Shown here in pieces: positions 1-8,734 of a DNA stretch of 64,000 bases. Each line of letters begins with the position of its first letter. Position 1 is the stretch's first letter. The translations under genes were made by a program, and so were the position numbers. The notes under the pieces are model-generated. The model ran no database searches. It saw nothing but the letters and a program-made list of their open reading frames with translations, and was not told the DNA's origin. The stretch comes from Amycolatopsis rifamycinica (GTDB taxonomy: Bacteria; Actinomycetota; Actinomycetes; Mycobacteriales; Pseudonocardiaceae). Location: the NCBI RefSeq assembly GCF_000695625.1, contig NZ_JMQI01000074.1, positions 145,656 through 209,655 of the forward strand. Direction: 5' to 3'.

Positions 1-834
1 GGCACCGGCGACGACACGGACCTGCGGACCCTCGAGCGCGCCACGCACATCCTCGGGCTGCTCATCCTCAAGGAGCAGGCCGTGGCCGAGGCAGGCGAAC
101 GGCTGAGCGGGGAGCTGCTGACCGAGCTCATGGTCGGCAGTCCCGGCATCGGCCCGGCCCAGCGGGCCCGGGCCCGGGCCCGCGGCATCGACGTCGACCG
201 CCTGGACCTGGTGCTCGTCGCGGACTCCCCCGCGGTGGCGCCGGCCGACCTCACGCGGCACCTGCACGACATCGCCCGCGAGCGCGCCGGGCTGGCCGGC
301 GAACACCTCGGCCGGGCCACGATGATCCTCCCCGGCGCCGACGACGAGGCGACCGTCGCGGACGTCCACACGCGACTGCGGCGGGCGCTGGGCGGTCCCG
401 TCATCGTCGTCGCGGAACGGGCGGCCGGCCACGACTGGGCACGGGCCCACTCCCTGGCCGGGCGCTGCGGTGCGGTGCTGCGCGCGCTCGGGCACACCGA
501 CGGCGGCGCCACCACCCGGCAATACGCCTTGTACGCCATGGTGTTCGACGCCGAGCGGGCCGGCGAGCTCGACCGGTTCCTCGCCGGTTCGATCGGTGCC
601 CTCCTCGAGTACGACCGGCGGCGCGGCACCGACCTGGTCGGCACGCTCAGCGCGTACTACGGCCACCGCGCCAACGTCGCGGCGACGGCCCGCGCGCTGC
701 ACCTGCACGTCAACACCCTGCTCAAACGCCTGGACCGGGCCGGCACGGTCCTCGGCTCCGGCTGGCGCCAGGAGAACGACCTGGAGCTGCAGCTCGGGCT
801 CCGGCTGCACCGGCTGCGGGCGAGCACGTCCTGA
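1..834 (+). CDS. PucR-family transcriptional regulator, 5'-truncated by the window edge
   Basis: The reading frame is open from base 1 and ends with TGA at 832-834, so this is the C-terminal part of a longer protein. The visible start reads RATHILGLLILKEQAV, typical of the segment leading into the PucR GGDEF-like middle region. The end (NVAATARALHLHVNTLLKRLDRAG) is the PucR C-terminal helix-turn-helix, where 'HxNTLxxRLxR' is diagnostic. PucR-type proteins usually sense small metabolites and control neighbouring catabolic genes; the acyl-CoA ligase that converges on it 3 bp away is a possible but unproven target. The GTG at 82 is internal to the family alignment and is not the real start. The ligand cannot be told from this fragment. 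Confidence 0.85.
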   Translation, partial: GTGDDTDLRTLERATHILGLLILKEQAVAEAGERLSGELLTELMVGSPGIGPAQRARARARGIDVDRLDLVLVADSPAVAPADLTRHLHDIARERAGLAGEHLGRATMILPGADDEATVADVHTRLRRALGGPVIVVAERAAGHDWARAHSLAGRCGAVLRALGHTDGGATTRQYALYAMVFDAERAGELDRFLAGSIGALLEYDRRRGTDLVGTLSAYYGHRANVAATARALHLHVNTLLKRLDRAGTVLGSGWRQENDLELQLGLRLHRLRASTS

Positions 835-837
835 GGC

Positions 838-2451
<1,614 letters not shown>

Positions 2452-2542
2452 GGCGCCTCTTCCGGTCGGGTGGCTGCTGGTCGCGAGTGACTCTAGGAGC
2501 GGTCCCGCCCGGACGAGAGGTGCGAACCGCCCACTCGTCGGC

Positions 2543-2577
2543 GGCCTCCGGTGGTGATCACCTCCACGGCGGAGGCC
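2543..2577. terminator. Hairpin with nested palindrome between the SDR and ligase genes
   Basis: GGCCTCCG (2543-2550) pairs with CGGAGGCC (2570-2577). The loop contains a perfect 10-bp palindrome, GGTGATCACC (2553-2562). It lies 62 bp after the SDR stop on the minus strand. It could be a factor-independent terminator without a U-tract or an operator for the downstream ligase gene; the sequence does not decide between them. Confidence 0.4.
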
Positions 2578-2638
2578 TTGCCCGCCCCGGACCGCGATCG
2601 TGGATTTTCGGGATCAGCACCACGTGCCGCCGCCGGCG

Positions 2639-3436
2639 TCACATGACCCAGCGGCGGAACCCGCCCTCGGCGTCGATCACCTGGCCGGTGATCCACTGGC
2701 TGTCGCCGGAGGCCAGCCAGCGGACCAGCCGGGCCACGTCGGCCGGGCGGCCCCACCGCCCGGCGGGCAGGGCCCGGCCGACGCGTGCGGTGAGGTCCGG
2801 ATCGGCCCACCCGGTGTCGACCGGGCCGGGGTTGATCGTGTTGACCGTGATCCCGCGGTCGGCCAGGGCGTCGGACAGGGTGAGCGTCATCTGGTGGATG
2901 GCGCCCTTGCTGACCGCGTACGGGATTTCCCGGCTCATCGGCGCCAGGTGCTGCCCGGAGGTGAACAGGATGATCCGCCCGCCGGAGCGGGCGTCGTCGT
3001 GCGCGGCGGCGAAGGCCTGGGCCAGCAGCACGCTCGCCCGCGCGTTCACGGCCCAGCACAGATCCAGCTCGGCGGCGGTCACTTCGGCGAGGCTCTGCCC
3101 CGAGCTGCGGGCGTGGTTGGCGACCACGACGTCGACCGCGCCGAACGCCGCCACCGCGGCGGCGACCACCAGCCCGGGTGCCCGCGGATCGGCGAAGTCG
3201 GCGGCGAGGTGCCGCAGCCGCGGCCCTTCGCCGCCGAGCAGGTCCACGATCCCCGCCGCACCGGCCGGATCGGCACCCCACGGCTGTTCCGCGTCGTGCG
3301 GGGACCACGAGTGCACGAGCACGGAGGCACCGGCCGCGAGGAGCTCCCCGGCGACGGCGAACCCGATCCCGGCCCGGCGGCTGACGCCGGTCACGATCGC
3401 GACCCGGCCCGCCAGTGGCCCGTCGGCGTTCCCCAT
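2639..3436 (-). CDS. SDR-family NAD(P)-dependent oxidoreductase
   Basis: A 265-residue classical short-chain dehydrogenase. The cofactor motif is TGVSRRAGIG (residues 16-25), the usual NNAG is replaced by NHARS, and the catalytic pair is Y173-K177 in YAVSK, with the serine in the preceding FTSGQH segment. The C-terminal PGPVDTGW motif follows the active site as in FabG-like enzymes. I chose the ATG at 3436 because extending upstream would need a TTG start and puts extra residues before the conserved GRVAIVTG strand; no strong ribosome-binding site is visible. It may share a pathway with the acyl-CoA ligase downstream. The substrate is not evident, and the altered NNAG motif could affect substrate-pocket stability. 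Confidence 0.85.
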   Translation of the reverse strand: MGNADGPLAGRVAIVTGVSRRAGIGFAVAGELLAAGASVLVHSWSPHDAEQPWGADPAGAAGIVDLLGGEGPRLRHLAADFADPRAPGLVVAAAVAAFGAVDVVVANHARSSGQSLAEVTAAELDLCWAVNARASVLLAQAFAAAHDDARSGGRIILFTSGQHLAPMSREIPYAVSKGAIHQMTLTLSDALADRGITVNTINPGPVDTGWADPDLTARVGRALPAGRWGRPADVARLVRWLASGDSQWITGQVIDAEGGFRRWVM

Positions 3437-3459
3437 GGCGTGCACGATAGCCAAGGGCC

Positions 3460-3675
3460 CCGCGCACGCCGAGCGGTTTCTTTTGCCGCGGCCGGGCGGA
3501 GGGCGGTCGATGAGCGCCGCGATGCGGTGGCGGGCCGCCTTGCTCAGGCACCCGCCGGGGTGATGGCGCCGCGCACGCCGAGCGATCTACCTTCCCCGCG
3601 GCCGACGCGGAAAGCGATCAAGGAGCGACGCGATACAGCGGCGCGCCTGCTCAGCCACCCACCGGCGCGATGGCT
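3460..3675. repeat. Two diverged direct copies (about 108 bp) of the tetR 3' end
   Basis: The sequence CCGCGCACGCCGAGCG occurs at 3460 and 3569, and its core recurs at 3676 inside the tetR gene, giving two imperfect units of 109 and 107 bp. Read on the minus strand, the upstream edge of each unit encodes the same ending, VRGAI(A/T)P(V/A)G, followed by a stop at the same place. The array is therefore a second, decayed copy of the 3' end of a tetR gene plus its trailer. No start-bearing ORF covers it, so I do not call it a gene. Confidence 0.6.
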
Positions 3676-4241
3676 CCGCGCACGCACTCCCGCAGCAGCG
3701 CCCGCCGCCGGTTGTGGGCCTCGGGCGGCTCCGCGGCCGTGGCGGCGTAGACGTTGCTGACCGGTGACCACGCCATGGACATCGCGATCACCATCGCCAT
3801 CAGGTCGAACGGGTCGCCCGCCCGGACCAGGCCCGCGGCCTGCGCGTCGGCGATGGCGCGGAGCTTGGTGTCGTCGAGCCGGTCGGCGTCGGCCACCAGG
3901 TGGCCGGCCGGGCGGCGCTCGAGGCGGGTCCAGGTGGCCAGCCGGATCAGGTCCGGGCGGCGCAGGTACTCGTCGTACAGCCGGACCGCCCAGCCCGGGA
4001 GGTCGGTGCCGTCGATCGGGACCACGTTGACGATCCGCTCCAACGAAGCGTGGAAGATCGCGTCGAACAGGCCGTCCTTGCTGCCGAAGTAGGCGTACAG
4101 CTGGGCCCGGTTGGTCCGGGCCGCCTCGACGATGCGTTCGACGCGGGCGCCGGCGATGCCGTACCGGGCGAACTCCTCGGTCGCCGCGTCCACGATGCGC
4201 TGCTTCGTCGCGGCTCCGCGGGAGGTCAGCTTGTCGGCCAT
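3651..4241 (-). CDS. TetR-family transcriptional repressor
   Basis: A 196-residue TetR regulator. The N-terminal DNA-binding helix-turn-helix reads RIVDAATEEFARYGIAG followed by TNRAQLYAYFGSKDGLF. The C-terminal half is a typical TetR_C ligand domain with no obvious subgroup. I chose the ATG at 4241 (MADKLTSRG) over the GTG at 4247. It is divergent from the zinc alcohol dehydrogenase gene, and the 99-bp gap holds an 18-bp perfect inverted repeat, so it very likely represses both itself and the dehydrogenase. Its 3' end is duplicated downstream (3460-3675). Confidence 0.9.
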   Translation of the reverse strand: MADKLTSRGAATKQRIVDAATEEFARYGIAGARVERIVEAARTNRAQLYAYFGSKDGLFDAIFHASLERIVNVVPIDGTDLPGWAVRLYDEYLRRPDLIRLATWTRLERRPAGHLVADADRLDDTKLRAIADAQAAGLVRAGDPFDLMAMVIAMSMAWSPVSNVYAATAAEPPEAHNRRRALLRECVRGAIAPVGG

Positions 4242-4255
4242 GCCCACCAGCCTAC

Positions 4256-4325
4256 AACAGAACAGTCGGTTTGCTTTGGTCGCCCGAGCGCGCTACCGTC
4301 GGAGAAACAAACCGACTGTTCTGTT
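4256..4325. promoter_or_regulatory. TetR double operator flanking the alcohol dehydrogenase promoter
   Basis: AACAGAACAGTCGGTTTG (4256-4273) is repeated in perfect inverted orientation at 4308-4325. Each arm is itself a pseudo-palindrome (AACnGnCnGTT), as expected for a TetR dimer site. Between and partly within them is a plausible sigma-70-type promoter for the plus-strand gene: TTGCTT (4271-4276), a 17-bp spacer, TACCGT (4294-4299). One arm covers the -35 region and the other lies just past the -10, so occupancy would block transcription both ways. Confidence 0.75.
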
Positions 4326-4340
4326 TTTCGAGGAGCCACG

Positions 4341-5378
4341 ATGCGAACCACCTCCGGCTGGCTGGCCGGCCCGGACGACCCGGCCCTCCGGCGCGCCACC
4401 CTCCACCGCCGCGACCTGCGCGACGACGACCTCGCGGTCCGCGTCGAGTACTGCGGGGTCTGCCACACCGACCTGCACGCGCCGCACTCTCCGCGGGACA
4501 CGGCCCTGGTGCCGGGCCACGAGTTCACCGGCGTCGTCACCGCGACCGGGCCCGCGGTGACGCGGTTCGCGCCCGGCGACCCGGTGGCGGTCGGCAACAT
4601 CGTCGACTCCTGCGGGACGTGCGCGATGTGCCGCCGCGGCCAGGAGAACTTCTGCGCCGAGTTCCCCACGCTCACCTACGGGGGCACCGACCGCCACGAC
4701 GGCTCCCCCACCTTGGGCGCGTTCTCCCGCGAGTACGTCGTCCGCGAGGACTTCGCCTACCGGCTGCCCGAGGGGCTCGACCCGGCGGCCGCGGCACCGC
4801 TGCTGTGCGCGGGCATCACGGTCTGGGAACCGCTGCGCGCGCTCGGCGCCGGACCCGGCACCCGGGTGGCGGTGGCCGGGCTCGGCGGCCTGGGCCACCT
4901 GGCGGTCAAGCTGGCGGTCGCCCTCGGCGCCGAGACGACGGTCATCAGCCGGTCCGCCGCCAAGGCCGCCGACGCGAAGCGGCTCGGCGCGCGTGACCTG
5001 CTGCTGTCGACGGATCCCCAGCAGCTCGCGGCGGCCCGCGACCGGTTCGACGTCGTCCTCGACACCATCGCGGTGCCCCACGACCTCGGCCCGTACCTGC
5101 GGCTGGTCGCCCTGGACGGCACCCTCAGCCAGGTCGGCCACCTCGGCTCGCTCACGGTCGAGGCGATGGACCTGCTGGTGGGCCGCAAGAAACTGACCTC
5201 GGCGGGCAGCGGCGGCCGGACGGAGACCGCGGCGATGCTCGAGTTCTGCGCGCGCCACGGCGTGGCCGCGGACGTCGAGGTGGTCCCGTCGGCCCAGGTC
5301 AACGAGGTCCTGGACCGGCTTTCCCGCAACGACGTCCGCTACCGGTTCGTGCTGGATCTGGCCGACCTCGACGCCTGA
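4341..5378 (+). CDS. Zinc-dependent alcohol dehydrogenase (MDR superfamily, cinnamyl-alcohol/YahK-like)
   Basis: A 345-residue medium-chain dehydrogenase that should oxidise an alcohol or reduce an aldehyde with NAD(P). Catalytic zinc ligands are C41 in GVCHTDLH and H60-E61 in GHE. The structural zinc is held by C91, C94, C97 and C105 (CGTCAMC ... C). The Rossmann motif is GLGGLGHLAVK near residue 180. The ATG at 4341 follows GAGGAG at a good distance; a longer in-frame extension would run through the operator and the divergent tetR gene. It is expected to be induced when the divergent TetR repressor binds its ligand, perhaps an aldehyde. Substrate is unknown. Confidence 0.92.
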   Translation: MRTTSGWLAGPDDPALRRATLHRRDLRDDDLAVRVEYCGVCHTDLHAPHSPRDTALVPGHEFTGVVTATGPAVTRFAPGDPVAVGNIVDSCGTCAMCRRGQENFCAEFPTLTYGGTDRHDGSPTLGAFSREYVVREDFAYRLPEGLDPAAAAPLLCAGITVWEPLRALGAGPGTRVAVAGLGGLGHLAVKLAVALGAETTVISRSAAKAADAKRLGARDLLLSTDPQQLAAARDRFDVVLDTIAVPHDLGPYLRLVALDGTLSQVGHLGSLTVEAMDLLVGRKKLTSAGSGGRTETAAMLEFCARHGVAADVEVVPSAQVNEVLDRLSRNDVRYRFVLDLADLDA

Positions 5379-5384
5379 ATCCCT

Positions 5385-5801
5385 GGTGCGCGTCCGGGCC
5401 GGGCAGGCGCATCTCGTGCCCGACGGGCGCGCGAACGGTGGCGGCTCGGCGAGGAACCGGGCCTGCCGGGCGTTTCTTCCCCGGCGGCCGCGAACGCCGG
5501 CACGTCCGCGCCGAAGGCCACGCTTGCGGCCAGGTCCCGCACCAGCAGGTCGGGCCGGCAGACGAGGATGTTCACCTCGCCGGCCCGCCCGCGGACCTCG
5601 GCCACCCGGGAAGCAGCCCGCCGACGCGGAAGTCCACGACGTACCGGAACCGGCCGGGCGTCCCTTCCCTCGGCGGCCGCGAACTCGGTCACCAGGCGCA
5701 TCGGCGTCCGGCACCGGCGCCTCCCACGACCGGTACCGGGCCACTCCGGGACCCGAGCGGTACGCCGCGAACGCCGGCACGTCCGCGGCGGCGCACCGGG
5801 C
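5385..5801 (-). pseudogene. Decayed remnant, in part GNAT acetyltransferase-like
   Basis: No intact gene covers this 423-bp interval. Read on the minus strand, 5790-5690 encodes ADVPAFAAYRSGPGVARY and then RSWEAPVPDA, which strongly resembles the N-terminus of RimJ/RimL-type acetyltransferases. The frame is then lost. A second segment (about 5580-5490) encodes LLVRDLAASVAFGADVPAFAA, repeating the same DVPAFAA stretch. At DNA level this is a 22-bp exact direct repeat at 5489-5510 and 5766-5787. There is no start codon, and the fragment abuts the stop of the upstream xylanase gene. I infer a GNAT gene broken by duplication and frameshifts; homology is judged by eye only. Confidence 0.4.
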
Positions 5802-7229
5802 CTAACCCACCGCCCACCGCTGGTTGGCTCCGCCGTTGCAGGTCCAGATGATCACCTTGGTGCCGTTGGCGGTCGCCGCGCCGTTCACGTCCAGGCACAG
5901 TCCCGACTGGCCGTTCGTGACGGTTCCGGTTCCGGTGAAGGTCCACCTCTGGCTGTTCCCGCCGCCGCAGTTCGCGATGACCGCCGCCGTGCCGGCGGCG
6001 GTGGCCCCGCCCGCGGTGTCCAGGCAGCGTTTCGTCCCGCCGGAATAGACGCTCAGCTCGCCCGCGCTGCCGCGGGTCCACTGCTGGTTCGCCCCGCTGT
6101 GGCAGTCCCAGATCTGCGCCTGGGTGCCGGCCGTGGTCGCCGAGCCCGGGACGTCGAGGCACCGGTTCGAGGCCGTGGCGCGCACCGGGCCGGTGTCCCC
6201 GCCGGGATCCGGGTCGTCGCCGCCGAGCGCGTCGAGGACGGCGGTGTAGGCCTGCTTCTTGCCGTAGTTGCCGTCGAACAGCAGCGGGGTGTCGCCGGAC
6301 CGCCACGAATACTTGTCCGTGACGCCCCAGACCGTGATGCCGGTGCACCGGGTCACCGCCCGGCACGCCTGGGTCACCTGCCGGTACACGTTCGCCTGGC
6401 CGGTCCCCGAGCCGCCGACGTCCAGCTCGGTGATCTGGACGTCGACCCCGAGGTCGGCGAAGCGCTGGAGGTTGGCCTGGTAGCTGCTCAGGTTCGAGCT
6501 CGCGGACAGGTGGCTCTGGAAGCCCACGCAGTCGATCGGCACGCCCCGGCTCTTGAAGTCCCGGACCATGTTGTAGATCCCGGTGCTCTTCGCGTTGACG
6601 CCGTCGGTGTTGTAGTCGTTGTAGCAGAGCTTCGCGCCCGGATCGGCCGTGCGGGCCGCGCGGAACGCGTCCTCGATGTAGCCGTCGCCGAGCTTCTGCT
6701 GGAAGGTCGCCTGCCGGCGGGTGCCGTTCTCCTCGAACGCCTCGTTGACCACGTCCCAGGCGATCACCTGGCCCTTCCAGTGCCCGGCCACCTGGCTGAT
6801 GTGGTTCAGCATCGCCGAGCGCAGGTTGTTCGCGTCCAGCCCGCCGACCCAGGGGGCCAGCTGCTGGTACCACACCAGCGTGTGCCCGCGGATCTTCATG
6901 CCCTGGGCCTTCGCCTGGCTGACGATCCGGTCGGCGGGCGCGAAGTTGAACTGGTTGCGGTTGGGCTCGACCGTGTCCCACTTCATCTCGTTCTCCGGCG
7001 TGACGCCGTTGAACTCCGTGGTCCACGTGTTCACGTACGCCGCCTCGCCCAGGTGGCTCGTCGAGATGGCGGCGCCGAAGTACCGGCCGGTCTGCGCGGC
7101 CGCGGCCCCGAGCGTGCTCGCCGCCCCGGCGACGCCGGGCGAGAGCACCAGCGCGGTCGCCGTCAGGCCGGCCGCCGCGAGGAGGGTGGCAGCGGTCCGG
7201 AGACGCCGCCGAGGAGCACCGGTGATCAT
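5802..7229 (-). CDS. Secreted GH10 endo-1,4-beta-xylanase with C-terminal ricin-B (CBM13) domain
   Basis: A 475-residue xylan-degrading enzyme. An N-terminal Sec signal (MITGAPRRRLRTAATLLAAA, cut near GVAGA-AST) is followed by a GH10 barrel at about residues 38-340. The acid/base is E163 in WDVVNEAFEE and the nucleophile E268 in ITELDVGG. A ricin-type beta-trefoil at about 348-475 has three QxW-type repeats (ANQQW, NSQRW, ANQRW), which probably anchors the enzyme to polysaccharide. The ATG at 7229 is preferred over the longer frame because it gives a clean signal peptide and avoids overlapping the GH54 gene; the gap is then 31 bp. It is the last gene of the GH59-GH54-GH10 operon. Confidence 0.93.
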   Translation of the reverse strand: MITGAPRRRLRTAATLLAAAGLTATALVLSPGVAGAASTLGAAAAQTGRYFGAAISTSHLGEAAYVNTWTTEFNGVTPENEMKWDTVEPNRNQFNFAPADRIVSQAKAQGMKIRGHTLVWYQQLAPWVGGLDANNLRSAMLNHISQVAGHWKGQVIAWDVVNEAFEENGTRRQATFQQKLGDGYIEDAFRAARTADPGAKLCYNDYNTDGVNAKSTGIYNMVRDFKSRGVPIDCVGFQSHLSASSNLSSYQANLQRFADLGVDVQITELDVGGSGTGQANVYRQVTQACRAVTRCTGITVWGVTDKYSWRSGDTPLLFDGNYGKKQAYTAVLDALGGDDPDPGGDTGPVRATASNRCLDVPGSATTAGTQAQIWDCHSGANQQWTRGSAGELSVYSGGTKRCLDTAGGATAAGTAAVIANCGGGNSQRWTFTGTGTVTNGQSGLCLDVNGAATANGTKVIIWTCNGGANQRWAVG

Positions 7230-7260
7230 CGAAAGCCCTCGATTCGTTCCGGGACGGGGG

Positions 7261-8703
7261 TCAGCCCACGGCCCACTGCTGGTTGCTGCCGCCGTTGCAG
7301 GTCCACAGCTCGACCGGCGCGCCCTCGGCCGTGGAAGCGCCGGTGACGTCCAGGCAGAGTCCGGATTGGACACCGGTGATCGTGCCGTTGGAGTTGACGG
7401 TCCACTGCTGGTTGCCCTGTCCGTTGCACGGCCAGGTCACCACCTTCGTGCCCGCGCTCGTGCCCTGGCCGGACGCGTCCAGGCACAGCGTCGCCCCACC
7501 GAAGGTGGCGGTCAGCCTGCCGTCCGACGTGCGCGTCCAGGTCTGGTTCGGCTGACCGCTGCAGCCGGCGATCTGCAGCTGCGTGTTCTGGGCGGCGCCG
7601 GACAGGCACTTGCCCGCACCGACGGCGCGCACCGGCCCGGTGCCGGTGTTGCCGCCGCCGGTGCCGTACCCGGCCGCGACGATGTTCGCCTGCACCGCGT
7701 TCTCCGTGGCGTCCGACGGGTAGCCGGAGGTCATGACGCCTTCGTAGAACGTGCCGGCCGAGCCGATGCTGTTGTCCCCGCCGGTGCCGAGGATGATGGC
7801 GCCTTCCTTGCGCATCGGGTTGTAGCCGGCCACGTTGGGCCGCACGCCGTCGTAGAACGTCGACACGCCGCCGGACTGGGCGTTGCCGCCGCGGATGGCC
7901 CACCGGTTCGGGCCGCCCTTGATGATCGCCGTCAGGTACCGGTGGCTGATGCTCGGGTCGTTGGCGTTGTAGCGCTGGTTGACGCCGGAGAACAGGCCGT
8001 TCTCGAGGTCGGCCATGATCCACGGCCCGTTCCCGGCTCCATAACCCCAGACCTTGATGTTGCCGAAGTAGATGGCTTCCATCGTGCCGTTGCCGTTGTC
8101 CCGGCTGTTGCGTTCGGCGTTGCCGTAGTCGAAGCAACAGCCGCCGTTGTAGTGCGTACCGTCGAAGATCGCGTACATGCCCTCCGGCTGGTCACCGGTC
8201 GCCGTGCCGGTGGCGTTGTTGTTGCGGTAACCCGTACCCGGCGCCACGAACACGCCGTACGCCCTCTGGCCGCCGACGGTGGTCGGCGCGGACGCCGCGT
8301 TGGCCAGGTTGTCGTACCCGCCGGGCGCCGGGCCGGAGAAACCGCCCGGCGGGGCCTGGGTCAGGTGGTTGCCGCGGCCGGACTGGTCGTAGATGACCGT
8401 GATCAGGCAGGACGTGCCGGCGCAGAACGAGTCCTGCGCCGCGGCGTTCGCGACGCCGCCGGCGCTCAGGACACCGATGTCCCGCGTCGTGTTGTCCGAA
8501 GCGCGCCGCACTTGGTAGAGCGAACCGCTGTACGTGCCGTACAGCGCCCGGGTGGTCGCGTGCGCGGCGACGCACGGCGTACCGCCCGCCGCGTAGATGT
8601 CGCACGGCCCTTCCGCGGCGGCCGGTGACGCCGTCGCCGTGCCGGTCACCGCGCCGGCGGCGATCACCACGGCCGGCCACATCCTCTTCCAGCGTACGTT
8701 CAT
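7261..8703 (-). CDS. Secreted GH54 alpha-L-arabinofuranosidase with C-terminal ricin-B domain
   Basis: A 480-residue enzyme that removes alpha-L-arabinofuranosyl side chains from arabinoxylan or arabinan. The signal peptide ends near SPAAA-EGP. The mature start GPCDIYAAGGTPCVAAH is the GH54 signature. Key sites align by spacing with the fungal AkAbfB enzyme: a vicinal cysteine pair C189-C190 (GGCCFDYG), nucleophile E234 (ADLENGLF) and acid/base D310 (GTGGDNS). Fungal GH54 enzymes carry a CBM42 arabinose-binding domain; here it is replaced by a ricin-B/CBM13 trefoil (about 355-480) ending in NQQWAVG, nearly the same as the xylanase tail. Spacing to neighbours is 31 bp on each side, consistent with one transcript. 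Confidence 0.92.
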   Translation of the reverse strand: MNVRWKRMWPAVVIAAGAVTGTATASPAAAEGPCDIYAAGGTPCVAAHATTRALYGTYSGSLYQVRRASDNTTRDIGVLSAGGVANAAAQDSFCAGTSCLITVIYDQSGRGNHLTQAPPGGFSGPAPGGYDNLANAASAPTTVGGQRAYGVFVAPGTGYRNNNATGTATGDQPEGMYAIFDGTHYNGGCCFDYGNAERNSRDNGNGTMEAIYFGNIKVWGYGAGNGPWIMADLENGLFSGVNQRYNANDPSISHRYLTAIIKGGPNRWAIRGGNAQSGGVSTFYDGVRPNVAGYNPMRKEGAIILGTGGDNSIGSAGTFYEGVMTSGYPSDATENAVQANIVAAGYGTGGGNTGTGPVRAVGAGKCLSGAAQNTQLQIAGCSGQPNQTWTRTSDGRLTATFGGATLCLDASGQGTSAGTKVVTWPCNGQGNQQWTVNSNGTITGVQSGLCLDVTGASTAEGAPVELWTCNGGSNQQWAVG

Positions 8704-8734
8704 CGGCCCGTTCCTCCGTCCGGACGGGATGCGG

